64,000 nucleotides of DNA from Chryseobacterium gleum (GTDB taxonomy: Bacteria > Bacteroidota > Bacteroidia > Flavobacteriales_D > Sanyastnellaceae), in contig CAMCHP010000006.1 in assembly GCA_945874695.1 (NCBI GenBank), forward strand, positions 1-64,000, in the 5' to 3' direction. The notes beneath the pieces were generated by a model that made no database searches, was not told the origin of the DNA, and saw only the letters and a list, made by a program, of their open reading frames with translations. The position numbers were made by a program, and so were the translations under genes. Within the stretch, counting starts at the first letter, position 1. Each line of letters starts with the position of its first letter. Below, one piece after another: positions 36,076 through 46,800 of the stretch.

Positions 36076-39000
36076 ATGCTTAGGGGAACCGGTGACCAAG
36101 GTAAGATCTTGACTTTGTCAGTGGGATGGGTAGTAGCAGTTGCGATGGCCATGATTCCTGCGTGCTTGCTCGCCACTGTGCAAGCAGTGCCGAGCACAAA
36201 CTGCACGAGTTGCACTGGAGAAGCAACTGTAACGTCTTCATTCACCGGATTGAACACCTATGAATGGTATGCCAGCGATGGCGCCTTGGTGAGTGTTGAC
36301 ATCAATGGAAGTGGCTCGCACAGCATTTCAGGACTTTGTCCTGGGGTGTATCAGGTGCAATGGACCAATGGAAGTGAGAACGACGTAGCTTGGTTTTCAA
36401 TTGGCTTGCCAGGCGCCAATGCCGGCGAAGTAAGAGAAATTATACGTTGCACAGGATCAGGAAATACGAATTTGTTCAATCAGTTGGGCGGTTCGCCTGC
36501 AGCAGGTGGGCAGTGGACCAATCCGCTTGGTCAAGCGAGCACAGGCGTTTTTAACCCGAACACGTCCATCGCGGGTTTTTACACTTACACTGTCAATGTG
36601 AATGGCTGTGCATTGAGCAGCGGAGTTTTGGTGAGTGTGATTCAAAATGCGGATCCCGGGCTTTCAACTACGTACTTGATTTGCGAAAACTATGAGCCGT
36701 TTTTTCTGACTGATGTTTTAGCCGGGGATCCTGATTACGGCGGGCAGTGGTTCAATAATACGCAGCAACCAATCGACGGATATTACAACCCTGCAACGGA
36801 TGCGACCGGTTTGTTCACATATATGATTGATACCGTACCTGGTTGCCCACCCGTTTTTAGCACTATGTTTGTGATTGAGAATCAGTTGCCCGATCCTGGA
36901 ATGCCCGCGGATATAACCGTTTGCCCGAATGCAGTTGCTTTCGATATGACTAGTATGCTCGACGGCACGCCCCAAAGTGGAGGGCTTTGGGTTGACGACA
37001 CCAATACTGCCGTAAACCCGGTATTTGACCCGTTGACACATGATGCAGGAACCTATGAATATATTTTACAAGGGGCAACACCTTGTCCAAATTTATCAGC
37101 AACCTTAACCATTGAATTTACCGACGGCATTTCTGCAGGTTCAGGCGGCAATGTGGTACTATGTTCAAATGCTCCAGATTTTGATTTGTTTGATGCTTTA
37201 AGTGGAGCTGTGACAGACTTTGGTTCATGGACTGCTCCCAACGGCATGTTCACTGAGTCATTGCTTACTCCTGCAACGGCCATGCCTGGAAATTACACCT
37301 ATACCGTTGATGCTGTTGGATGTCAACCGGTTTCTTCGCTGGTGAACTTACAAATTGAGCAGCTTGGCAATGCGGGACCTGGAGGTATGAGCGTTGTGTG
37401 CGAATCTGTAGCTGTGGTGAACCTCAACGCACTACTCAATCAGGCGACAACACCGGGCGGAACTTGGCAAATTGGCGGCAATCCGGTTGTTGGTATTTTA
37501 GCTGTAGAGGGGGGGCAAACATACAACCTTACTTACAGCATAGCGGGAGCAGTTTGTGGCAGTGTGGCGCAGAATTACATCGTTCAAGTCGATGATGCGC
37601 CCGAAGTCGTTGCACCCATAAATGCCTCATTATGCGCTACACCTACTATTTTTGATTTACACAGTTTAATACCAGCCACGGTTGGCTTCAATGCTACCTG
37701 GTTTGCCCCCGATGGCGCGTCGATTTCAAATCTCATTGACCTTGCAACTGCTCAAGCAGGCAATTATACCTACTTCGTGTACAGTGACAATGCATGCTCG
37801 GACGTGAACACCGCCTTAACATTAGATCTTACCGCCCCCGCATTTTTCGACGCAACTGCTACGGAGTCACTCTGCTACTCAGGCGGCCCCTTAAATTTGG
37901 CTGATTTTTTTGGTTTCGACCTACCGGTCGGAGGGGGGTGGACCAACGAAGCCGCGATTTCTGTTCCTTCAGTGTTGCCTGATGGACTGGCTGTTTCAGG
38001 AGAATATACCTACATGATCGCCGGAGATGGCGTGTGTGGTGATGCCACGGCCGTGCTTGACCTTGAGCTGGTGGAACCCCTTGAAGCCGGTGTGAACGAA
38101 ACCTTGAACGTATGCTCGACTGCTGCGCCCGTTGACGCCACATTGGAATTGAATGGCGCATCGGAGGGGGGAGACTGGCTCTTCAACGGCACGCCCGCCA
38201 CGAGTTTGATTTTCGATCCGTCACAGGGCGTTGATGGGGTATACACCTATGTTGTTCCCGCCATTGGTCCTTGCCCTGCAGACTCAAGCATCATTAGCTT
38301 TTTCGTAGAAGAAGGCTTCGCATATTCTGCGGGTGAAGATCAAGTTCTTTGTTGGGGTGATTTGCCCGTGCAATTGGGGATGCAAGCCTGTGCAGAGTGC
38401 GTGTTTACTTGGACACCTGCCTTGGGCTTAGATGATGCAACAGCGGCGAGCCCGATGTTTTTCTTGCCTGAATTTGAGAGCCAAGGTACAATCAACTACA
38501 CCGTAGAGGCAAGCAATGGTGTATGCACTGTGTTCGATGAAGTGAGTGTGACTGTAAATCCGCAGCCGCTTGTTTCGATTACTGGGGAGTCATCGATTTG
38601 TTTAGGGACAGCTACGACCTTTATTGGCGCTGGTGCGGAGTCATTGACATGGACTGCTTTAGATGGAAGCACATCGACTGGTGAAACATTGACGACTGAA
38701 GTTTTCTCAAGTGGAACCATCCAATTGAGTGGTATGAATGCCTTTGGCTGTGTTGCAGAGGTCAGCTATGATGTTGAAGTGCTGCTTCCTGCGGAGGTAT
38801 ACATTGACATCCCGCCGTTAGGCGGATGCCCCCCGCAAACTTTAAATTTGGCCATACCTGATGAATTGGGCGATGCGGCCTTGTACTACTGGACTGTCAA
38901 CGGTATTGAGTATACCGCGCTTACCGAAGCGATTGTTTTGACTGACGCAGGGAGTTATGATGTAACGCTTCACGCATTGGCTGAGAACGGCTGCAGTTCG

Positions 39001-39579
39001 GCGTTTTCTTTAGATGGTTTGGTGGAAGTTTATCCTGTGCCCTTCGCTGATTTTGACATTTTGGATGGTGAATTGATCAGTGTGTTGAACACGGAAGTAC
39101 GCTTGGAGAATGCGTCGATGGGGGCAACTACTTATGCTTGGGATTTTAGCGGATTGGGTAGTTCGACTGCTGAAAATCCAAGTTTTCAGTTTCCACCATT
39201 GGGAGGCCAGGGGTATCGCATTTGCCTCGACGTATCGAACAATGCGGGTTGTACCGATGCCGTGTGCCGTGAGTTGTTCATTCCCGGTGAAATGTTGGTG
39301 TATGTGCCGAATGCCTTTACTCCGGATTTTGATGGCGTAAACGACGGATTTCGTCCTGTTGTTGAAGGGATTTTAGCGGAGAGTTATTCGTTTTCGATTT
39401 ATAATCGCTGGGGCGAAATGATTTTTATGAGCAACGACCCTGCAGCCGCATGGTACGGTCAGGTTCGGGGTGGTGATTATTTTGCGCAAGACGGAGCGTA
39501 TGTTTGGATTCTTGAGGTTCAAGACGCGCACAGCGCCGAACGCTTTCGATTTGAAGGTCATGTAAGTTTGATTCGTTAG
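36076..39579 (+). CDS. Giant secreted repeat protein with T9SS type B sorting domain (1)
   Basis: About 1,167 aa. A basic N-terminus and hydrophobic helix (residues 12-36) serve as signal peptide. Eight tandem repeats of about 80 aa follow (36424-38340), then PKD/Ig-like segments (VLCWGDLPVQL, SICLGTATTFIG, TTYAWDFSGLGSS), and at the C-terminus the type B domain: YVPNAFTPDFDGVNDGFRP, SFSIYNRWGEMIF, AWYGQ, ending SLIR. It should cross the outer membrane by T9SS and be attached to the surface. Enzymatic residues are not apparent, so a structural or adhesive role is likely. ATG 36076 is used; a TTG 21 nt upstream is the first in-frame alternative. It is the first gene after the terminator of the sigma operon. 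Confidence 0.85.
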   Translation: MLRGTGDQGKILTLSVGWVVAVAMAMIPACLLATVQAVPSTNCTSCTGEATVTSSFTGLNTYEWYASDGALVSVDINGSGSHSISGLCPGVYQVQWTNGSENDVAWFSIGLPGANAGEVREIIRCTGSGNTNLFNQLGGSPAAGGQWTNPLGQASTGVFNPNTSIAGFYTYTVNVNGCALSSGVLVSVIQNADPGLSTTYLICENYEPFFLTDVLAGDPDYGGQWFNNTQQPIDGYYNPATDATGLFTYMIDTVPGCPPVFSTMFVIENQLPDPGMPADITVCPNAVAFDMTSMLDGTPQSGGLWVDDTNTAVNPVFDPLTHDAGTYEYILQGATPCPNLSATLTIEFTDGISAGSGGNVVLCSNAPDFDLFDALSGAVTDFGSWTAPNGMFTESLLTPATAMPGNYTYTVDAVGCQPVSSLVNLQIEQLGNAGPGGMSVVCESVAVVNLNALLNQATTPGGTWQIGGNPVVGILAVEGGQTYNLTYSIAGAVCGSVAQNYIVQVDDAPEVVAPINASLCATPTIFDLHSLIPATVGFNATWFAPDGASISNLIDLATAQAGNYTYFVYSDNACSDVNTALTLDLTAPAFFDATATESLCYSGGPLNLADFFGFDLPVGGGWTNEAAISVPSVLPDGLAVSGEYTYMIAGDGVCGDATAVLDLELVEPLEAGVNETLNVCSTAAPVDATLELNGASEGGDWLFNGTPATSLIFDPSQGVDGVYTYVVPAIGPCPADSSIISFFVEEGFAYSAGEDQVLCWGDLPVQLGMQACAECVFTWTPALGLDDATAASPMFFLPEFESQGTINYTVEASNGVCTVFDEVSVTVNPQPLVSITGESSICLGTATTFIGAGAESLTWTALDGSTSTGETLTTEVFSSGTIQLSGMNAFGCVAEVSYDVEVLLPAEVYIDIPPLGGCPPQTLNLAIPDELGDAALYYWTVNGIEYTALTEAIVLTDAGSYDVTLHALAENGCSSAFSLDGLVEVYPVPFADFDILDGELISVLNTEVRLENASMGATTYAWDFSGLGSSTAENPSFQFPPLGGQGYRICLDVSNNAGCTDAVCRELFIPGEMLVYVPNAFTPDFDGVNDGFRPVVEGILAESYSFSIYNRWGEMIFMSNDPAAAWYGQVRGGDYFAQDGAYVWILEVQDAHSAERFRFEGHVSLIR
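36424..38340 (+). repeat. Eight tandem ~80-aa repeats in the first giant T9SS protein
   Basis: Copies start at about 36424, 36661, 36901, 37147, 37384, 37612, 37855 and 38092, a period near 240 nt. Each has a Cys early (VC, LC or IRC), a FDL.D.L-like stretch, GG.W.....G, a FDP-like turn, G.YTY.V and a second Cys near the end. Sequence identity between copies is low, so this is protein-level repetition. Confidence 0.8.
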
Positions 39580-39642
39580 TAGGAATCAAAGCAACCATTT
39601 ACAATTGTTGGTAGTTCTCTTAACGTTGCCAAGCGCAATTGT

Positions 39643-39650
39643 TATTTTTG
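39643..39650 (+). promoter_or_regulatory. -7 box upstream of the second giant protein (TATTTTTG)
   Basis: Exact TAnnTTTG match 24 nt before GTG 39675. A TTG lies only 14 nt upstream (39626-39628), shorter than ideal. Confidence 0.4.
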
Positions 39651-39674
39651 CAAGAACCGAGAATTACTGTAGCC

Positions 39675-42600
39675 GTGCGCATACCTATATTTTGTATTGT
39701 TTTATTCCTATCGTTGCGATTGGGAGCTCAAGTGAATATTGCTGAGGGGGGCACCGTTGTGATCCCATGTGCACAGGAGATTCCGTTCACTGATTCGAAT
39801 GCTGGTGGCCCGTATGCAGCCAATGAGAATTTTCAAATTACGATTTGTCCGGACGCTGGAAATGCGGTGATTTTGCGCATCAGTACGGATGTGGGCGATG
39901 TTTGGGACGTGGCAGATGGTGATTTTGTGACGGTGTATAACGGCGACAACACAGGCGCTGAATTGATGGGGAGTTTTAACTCGGTGACCAATCCCGGCGG
40001 CATTGTTTTGAATACTACGGTGGAGAATGGCAGCGGATGCATGACGCTGGTGTTTACATCCAATGGGATAGGTCAAGGCGAAGGATTTCAAGGGATTGTG
40101 TCGTGTGGAACAGGCTGGCAGCCTTACTCCATTGCATTGTCAAGTGACCCCGCAGATGGTGAGAACCAGCCGGGGTACGTAGATATTTGTCCGGGAGAAG
40201 AGGTAAGCTTCTCGGTCGCAGGTGATTATCCGTATTCGACGACGGGAAATGACGGTTATTTTCAGTCAGATGCCACGATGGTGTTCAATTGGAATTTGGG
40301 CGATGGTACCTTGTTGAGTGGGGTAGGATTAACCTCCGTTACCCACACCTTTCCCGGGCAGTTTGGATACAATGTAGTGGTGAGTGCAACGGATGATTTG
40401 GGCTTGAATCGCGTGGATACGCTGAAAGTACGGGTTTCAACAACGCCCGGCTATCAAACGGCTGTTCCGGTTGAGAATCCAATTTGTTTGGGGCAATCGA
40501 CAGACATTATTGGCGGATTTGTTGACGTTGAGAACAATGCCGGTTTTGAGCCTACACCGGGTAGTTTTTATGTGGGAGGTTTGAGTGCAGGACAGTTTCC
40601 GTTGCCAGACGGCAGTGGATTGAATCATACCGATACGATTTTTATTACGGGAATTGACCCCGCGTTAACCATTAGCAGCCCCGCCGACTTTTTGTCGCTT
40701 TGTGTGAACATTGAGCATAGTTTTTTGGGCGACTTGGAGATGGGTTTGACTTGTCCTGATGGTACCATGATTAATATTTTCAATGGTTTTGGTGGGGATG
40801 GACTGTTCCCCGGTGGTTTTGGTGGAGGCGGTACTTTCTTGGGTGATGCAACAGACGATTCGTATTTTATTCCAGGCGTTGGGTTTGATTATTGCTTCTC
40901 GCTGGATGCCGTTTGGGGCACGCTAGGTGAAGAATGGGCGAACGGAAATACGGTACCGGTTAGCCAGGGCAATGCCATGGCCACTGGAACTTACCTACCC
41001 GAAGAGAGCTGGGACAGTTTTATTGGTTGCCCAGTTGCTGGTCCGTGGGTAATTACAGTGCGCGACAACATCGGTATTGACGATGGATACATTTTCGGTT
41101 GGGAGATCACCTTGAACCCCGCTTTGTATCCCGATCCTGAATTTTACACGCCCATTATCGTTGATGCGTTTTGGGAAGATGCCCCTGGGATTATCGACAA
41201 CAATGAATTAAATATTACAGTACAACCCGAATCGCCTGGCGTTCACAATTATGAGTTTGTCGTTGTCGATAATTTTGGTTGCCAGTATGATACATTGGTC
41301 AGCGTTTTGGTGGTAGAGCCCCCAACGGTTTTTGCTGGAGACAACTTGTTTTTAGCATGTTCAGAGGCGCAACTCAATGGCTTGGTGAATGGGGAGGCGC
41401 AGCCGCAGTGCAACGATGCGGCTGGTACCTACACGTATTGCTATGGTAACAGTGAGAATACGGTTTTCACTTATTGTCCTGACAATCCGGGCGACGGTGT
41501 AACTTTTTTAACCCTCACTATCAATGCGGGCTCCTTTGAGAATTTCTTTGATAGTTTCTTTGTTTATGATGGCCCAGATATAGGTTCACCGCTCATTGCT
41601 GATTTGGAAGGTGATGTAGCGGGGTTAACCTTTACGGCTGCGCAGAATGGATGCATTACCATCAGCATCCAATCAGATGGGTCGGTGAGCTGCCAATCGG
41701 GTTCACAAACCGAGTTGAATTACACAATCAGCTGCACGAGCAGTGAGAGCTACGATATTTCATGGACGCCAACGGAGTTTTTGTCAGACCCAACAGTCTT
41801 GAATCCTTTCGTGAATGGCTTGACTGCGAACCAAGTGTTCACGCTGACTGCAGCGCCGAGCATCGCTCCACAGTGTGCAGTTTCAGACGACGTTTTGGTG
41901 AGTATTGGTGATCCACCCTATCCAGGTGAAGATGCGGAGATCGATGTTTGTCCGGATGCTGAGGTGTTCCCCTTGTTTCCGATTTTGGGTGGCTCGCCTG
42001 ATCTTAACGGCGTTTGGGTGGATGAAGACGGCAATGCGATGGATGGCTTCTTCGATGCAACCGAAGATGAACAAGGCGTATTTATATACAGCTTTCCAGG
42101 CTGCGACGATGTAGCCGAAGTTACTGTGAATGTACCTGTGTTCAGCCCTGTGTTATCAGCCGATACAACGATTTGCAATGGCGGCACAGCGACATTATCT
42201 GTTCAGAATCCATTTCCTGATGCGACGTACGCTTGGAGCAATGGCGCATCAGGCCAGAGCATCGACGTTTCGCCGTTGTCAGATATAATTTACACAATGG
42301 TAGCCACCTTTGGGCCGAACTGCCAAACCGAAGCCGTTGAGATCGAGGTTGAGGTGCTCGGCTTGCTTGAACTCACAATCGAGCCAGGCGGTACGATTTG
42401 TCCGGGTGATTCAATTGAGATTGCTGTGGTTAGCGCCTTCGGCGGATTGGCACCTTACACGTACACGTGGACATCCGATGTAGGTATTGAGTTGGTTACG
42501 GAGTCAGCTTTTGTATCGCCACCGGCTTCGGGGAACTGGTGTTGTACGATAACCGATGCGTGCGAAACCCCTTCAGGAATTCAGTGTATTGCCATTGATT

Positions 42601-43403
42601 TGGCGGAGGCAATAGATCCGACCTTCACAGTCGATACCTTAGGAGGTTGCGTACCCATAATGGTAGGTTTTCAGGGTAATGCGACGAATCCTGATCAAAT
42701 CGGGAGCGCTGTTTGGGACTTTGGTAATGGATCAATTTCAACCCAACCGACCACGACCTTGCACACCTACCAGGTTCAGGGACTTTACGACGTCACTTAC
42801 ACGGCCATTAGTGTCGATGGATGTGTCTTCACCCACATCGAAGAGAATTTGTTGACCTTGTTCAATCAGCCGTCGGCGGGCTTCAATTTCACACCACAAA
42901 CGGCTGTTTTACCGGATACGCGGGTTGACTTTATCAATTATGCCTTGAGTTCAGATGATTGGATGTGGCTGTTCAATTCGGTCGATTCGGTGTTTGATTT
43001 TAATCCGACCTATGCCTTTCCAAACACGCCGGGCTTGTATCCTGTGACTTTGTATGTTTCAAATAACTGGGGCTGTACTGACTCGCTTACGCGTTATGTT
43101 TTTGTGGTGGATGAGTTTACTATGTACATACCGAATGCATTCACGCCTGATAATGATGGCATTAACGATGTTTTCCGATTTACAGGTTACGATGTAGATA
43201 CCGATCATTTTGAACTGTTGATTTTTGACCGTTGGGGAGAGGTTGTGCATCGAACCACAGACTTTGAGGCCGGTTGGAACGGGAATTACAACAATGGCGA
43301 ACATTATGTGCCCGATGGCGTGTATTTGTATCGGATTGAAACCCGATCATTAACCACTCAAGAGAATAAATTGGTTGAAGGCCATGTGACCATCATTCGA
43401 TAG
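39675..43403 (+). CDS. Giant secreted CUB/PKD/P-domain protein with T9SS type B sorting domain (2)
   Basis: About 1,242 aa. A signal peptide (to LGAQ) is followed by a CUB-like domain (about 20-150, YAANENFQITICPD and CMTLVFTSNG), a PKD domain (FNWNLGDGTLLSG), a P-domain/proprotein-convertase-like beta domain (LCVNIEHSFLGDLEMGLTCPDG through GPWVITVRDN), a second CUB-like domain (CYGNSENTVFTYCPDNPGDG), a short FPGEDAE-type repeat, PKD domains, and the type B C-terminus (IPNAFTPDNDGINDVF, IFDRWGEVV, ending TIIR). GTG 39675 is preferred because it starts the signal peptide; an upstream TTG at 39639 would add 12 residues. It is a paralogue of the 43895-47614 gene. Confidence 0.85.
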   Translation: MRIPIFCIVLFLSLRLGAQVNIAEGGTVVIPCAQEIPFTDSNAGGPYAANENFQITICPDAGNAVILRISTDVGDVWDVADGDFVTVYNGDNTGAELMGSFNSVTNPGGIVLNTTVENGSGCMTLVFTSNGIGQGEGFQGIVSCGTGWQPYSIALSSDPADGENQPGYVDICPGEEVSFSVAGDYPYSTTGNDGYFQSDATMVFNWNLGDGTLLSGVGLTSVTHTFPGQFGYNVVVSATDDLGLNRVDTLKVRVSTTPGYQTAVPVENPICLGQSTDIIGGFVDVENNAGFEPTPGSFYVGGLSAGQFPLPDGSGLNHTDTIFITGIDPALTISSPADFLSLCVNIEHSFLGDLEMGLTCPDGTMINIFNGFGGDGLFPGGFGGGGTFLGDATDDSYFIPGVGFDYCFSLDAVWGTLGEEWANGNTVPVSQGNAMATGTYLPEESWDSFIGCPVAGPWVITVRDNIGIDDGYIFGWEITLNPALYPDPEFYTPIIVDAFWEDAPGIIDNNELNITVQPESPGVHNYEFVVVDNFGCQYDTLVSVLVVEPPTVFAGDNLFLACSEAQLNGLVNGEAQPQCNDAAGTYTYCYGNSENTVFTYCPDNPGDGVTFLTLTINAGSFENFFDSFFVYDGPDIGSPLIADLEGDVAGLTFTAAQNGCITISIQSDGSVSCQSGSQTELNYTISCTSSESYDISWTPTEFLSDPTVLNPFVNGLTANQVFTLTAAPSIAPQCAVSDDVLVSIGDPPYPGEDAEIDVCPDAEVFPLFPILGGSPDLNGVWVDEDGNAMDGFFDATEDEQGVFIYSFPGCDDVAEVTVNVPVFSPVLSADTTICNGGTATLSVQNPFPDATYAWSNGASGQSIDVSPLSDIIYTMVATFGPNCQTEAVEIEVEVLGLLELTIEPGGTICPGDSIEIAVVSAFGGLAPYTYTWTSDVGIELVTESAFVSPPASGNWCCTITDACETPSGIQCIAIDLAEAIDPTFTVDTLGGCVPIMVGFQGNATNPDQIGSAVWDFGNGSISTQPTTTLHTYQVQGLYDVTYTAISVDGCVFTHIEENLLTLFNQPSAGFNFTPQTAVLPDTRVDFINYALSSDDWMWLFNSVDSVFDFNPTYAFPNTPGLYPVTLYVSNNWGCTDSLTRYVFVVDEFTMYIPNAFTPDNDGINDVFRFTGYDVDTDHFELLIFDRWGEVVHRTTDFEAGWNGNYNNGEHYVPDGVYLYRIETRSLTTQENKLVEGHVTIIR

Positions 43404-43455
43404 CACAGGCAACCTTCAATGTATGAAGTGAGTCTTATTAATGGATCGAAAACGG

Positions 43456-43463
43456 TAACTTTG
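43456..43463 (+). promoter_or_regulatory. -7 box upstream of the 140-aa orphan (TAACTTTG)
   Basis: Exact TAnnTTTG, 12 nt before ATG 43476. A TTA lies 18 nt upstream (43435-43437), one base off the -33 TTG. Confidence 0.5.
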
Positions 43464-43475
43464 AAAAAACTACAC

Positions 43476-43898
43476 ATGCGTAGCACACTATTTATTGCAG
43501 CTTTTCTACTTACCGCGCTAGGTACTTTAGCCCAAAATAGCGAATCAACCGATTGGTTGACCGTTAAATTTGGCGCCGAAGAAGCTGCGCAAATCGTTTC
43601 AGCTGGTGGGCAAAAGCTCGCCTTGTACGTTTTTATCGACGCACAAGGTCATAGTATCGACAATGTTGCGCCGAAAGACATTTCTGATTTACCTGATGCG
43701 CTGGGTGTGCAAGGGATTAAAAGCGAAGTTCCGGAGCTCACTTTTGAATTACTCATGTCAAGTGACTTTCATTCAGAACTTTACGCTTTCAATCGCAGGA
43801 ATGACCAACCGGTTTATTACAAGATCGGTGATTCAGGTTACCTTCTCAAATTGGAGGCCTATAAAACCTTACAAGAACGATTCATCGCACAACAATGA
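43476..43898 (+). CDS. Exported orphan protein, 140 aa, coupled to a giant T9SS gene
   Basis: I do not recognise the family. A signal peptide (residues 1-19, ending TLAQ) precedes a mixed alpha/beta protein of 120 residues without cysteines (KFGAEEAAQIVSAGGQKLALYVFIDAQGHS, then IGDSGYLLKLEAYKTL near the end). It has no sorting domain, so it may stay in the periplasm. Its stop codon overlaps the ATG of the next giant protein by four nt (ATGA), so the two are translated together and may act together, for example as a periplasmic partner. An open frame 57 nt further upstream exists, but the signal peptide and the -7 box favour ATG 43476. Confidence 0.75.
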   Translation: MRSTLFIAAFLLTALGTLAQNSESTDWLTVKFGAEEAAQIVSAGGQKLALYVFIDAQGHSIDNVAPKDISDLPDALGVQGIKSEVPELTFELLMSSDFHSELYAFNRRNDQPVYYKIGDSGYLLKLEAYKTLQERFIAQQ

Positions 43899-46800
43899 GA
43901 TTCATTAACAGACTCTTAGGGACGTTCTTATTGATTCTCGCAGCATCTTCGATGACTTTCGGGCAGGGGGGGAGTGTTACCATGTCGAATGGTACTTTTT
44001 TTACCTGCGCGGGCGGTTTTTTTGATTCTGGCGGCCAAGGTGGACCCGGGTACTCGAACAATGAGAACTTCACCACAACAATTTGTCCAGAGGTAGAAGG
44101 CGACGTGATTACAGTCGTGTTTTTGACCTTTCAATTGAGCAATCAAGGCGCTCAGAACTCATGGGATTCAATGGCCATTTATGACGGCGACAACACCCAA
44201 GCGGGTACCTTAGGTTCGTATACGCAAACTGAGCTTCAAGGTTTAACGGTGACAGCTACTCCTTTGAATACCACGGGTTGTTTAACCTTTGTTTTTCAGT
44301 CAAACGGTGTTGGCACAGGTAATTTTGGCGGCACGATTACTTGCGAAACGCCTTGTGACCGTCCGACAGCCTCTGGAACTTACGATGCTCCAGCTAATAA
44401 GCGAATTTGTGTTGGCGACGTGATCAATTTCGATGGGTCTTCATCCTTCGCAGCAGCAGGCTTTGCCATAACGGAATGGCTATGGGATTTCGCAGACGGA
44501 ACGACAGACACGAGCGGTCCGATTGTTAGTCATTCTTGGGATGAACCGGGAGAGTACATCGTAGAACTTTATTTGGTAGATAATAACGGATGTTCTTCGA
44601 CCAACCGAATTAGTCTTCAAGTACTTGTAGCTACATACCCCGAATGGGATCCATTTCCGGCTGACGCGAATTTGTGCTTAGGTGAACAGATTTGTTTGGA
44701 TGCATTCCCCGATGATTATGAAGTCACGTGGAGTGGTCCAGATTTAAATTACTCAAACTCCGATAACGTAACTTTGAGCGACAACGTGGGGGAGTGTTTT
44801 CCTTCAGAAATTGAGGTAACTGGTTTTGGTCCAGGCCAAACGTTGACAGATATCAATGACCTTGTGAGCATTGATATTTCAATCGAACACAGCTTCTTGT
44901 TTGACCTTGTTGTAACCATTGAATGTCCGACAGGGCAGTCGGTTATTTTGCACCAGCAAATGCTTCAGCCGAACGGCCCGAACGTTGGTGCGAACGGTAC
45001 TGATCTTGGGATCGCCAATCAAACGTTTTGGGACTATTCTTGGACAAACAACGCACCGAATGGAACTTGGTCGCAAACGGCAACAACAGGTGCCAACAAC
45101 AGCTTGCCTGAAGGTGTTTACTCAAGTTTAGAACCACTCACACAGCTTGTTGGCTGTGATTTGAACGGAACTTGGACTTTGTCAATTTGTGACTTATGGG
45201 GAGGAGATGATGGGGAATTGAGTAGCTGGGGACTGAATTTTAACCCGGCAATTATTCCAGATGTAACAGAGTTTACTCCGCAGATTGGTTTAGGCGCAGA
45301 CAGTTCATTCTGGAGTTTCAACCCAGCTGGCTTGGATATCATTTCGCAGAGTGCCGATGGCAATTCAGTTTGCGTGTTACCCACCCAAGAGGGTGTTTTC
45401 CCGTTCACCTATCAAGTCACCAACAACCACGGCTGTACACATGAGAACACGGTCAATGTGACCGTCGAACTAGCTGGCCAAGCTGATGCAGGCCCTGATT
45501 TGACGTTGTGTGGTCCAGGCACATTTTTACAAGGTGGATTGGATGGCACACCATCTCCTTCGTGCGCGAATGTAGCAGGTAATTATGTCTATTGTTATGG
45601 CAACAACGAGAATACCGTTTTCACATATTGCCCTGATAACCCTGGTGATGGGTTGACATTTATAGATATTGTATTCAACGCAGGTACAACTGAGAATTTT
45701 TGGGATGCACTGTATGTCTACGATGGCAATAGCACCAATGCTCCTTTATTGGCAGGGCCAATTGAGGGGGACTTAGCGGGATTATCTTGGGTCGCGACCA
45801 ATGCCACGGGCTGCTTAACCCTTCAGTTGATTACTGATGGCTCAGTTTCGTGCCAAAGCGGCTCTCAAACAGAATGGAACCTCGATGTCGGATGCACACA
45901 AGGATTGCCTCAATATGAATATGAGTGGACGCCAGCAAACTTATTGTCTGACCCGAACGTTCCAAACCCAGAAGTGCTTTCAATCAACGGCGAAACGGTG
46001 TTTACTTTGGCAGTTTGGCCTGCTGGTCAGCCAGATTGCACCTCCTACGACGAAGTAACCGTAGCGCCAGCGTTTGACTTCACGGTAGATTGGTTTCCAC
46101 CTTCTTGCAATGCAAATGATGGTGTAATTGAAGCGGAAATAGACGGTAGTTCTGGTACTGGCCCCTGGTATGTTACTTTCATGGTTGAAGGGGTTGTGGT
46201 GGATGATCAACAAACCAATGGTGGCTCATTTGTTTACGATAATCTAGTTCCAGGTAATTATACTTTAATAGTTGCAGATGACTTTGGCTGTGAATACGTG
46301 AATGAAATTGAAATGCCTGAACCGCAGCCCATGGTGTTTAATCTCACACCGAATCAATTGATTTGTATTAGCGGGTCAGCAACTTTAGAAGCATCTTCGG
46401 CAATGGATGTGAATGGTACATGGGTTTACACATGGGATCAAGGTTTAGGCGCGGGCGATACCCAGGTTGTTTCTCCGACGGTGGTGACAACCTACACTGT
46501 ATTTGCCACCGACCAAGCAGGTTGTAATTCAGAACCGTTGTCGGTAACAGTGAACCTTCGCGATCCGCTCGAAGTGCAAATCGAAGGCCCCGTTTCGATT
46601 TGTGGTGGAACCATGGCCGAATTGGAGGTAACCTCTGCCGTCGGCGGGCTAGCTCCTTACACCTACACCTGGCAGTTTCAAGGAAGCACTGTAGGTGATG
46701 CCGATACACTAGATTATATTCAGAATGTTACGGGTACTTACTGCATGATTTTGACCGATGCGTGTGAAACACCAGCCGCAACCGCATGCTGGGAAGTAAT

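Noticed and set aside
37859-38161. Long open frames antisense to the giant T9SS genes
   Set aside because: They are basic, low-complexity translations without domain signs or start signals and follow the codon pattern of the real gene on the other strand.
36424-38340. Tandem repeats as a possible CRISPR array or DNA satellite
   Set aside because: The repeats are only alike at protein level, lie in one open frame and have no constant DNA unit.
1603-43972. Runs of seven G near 1603, 20777, 34766, 37509 and 43966, possible phase-variation tracts in surface or signalling genes
   Set aside because: About eight runs of seven G or C are expected by chance in 64 kb at 50% GC, all sit within intact frames and none is longer than seven.
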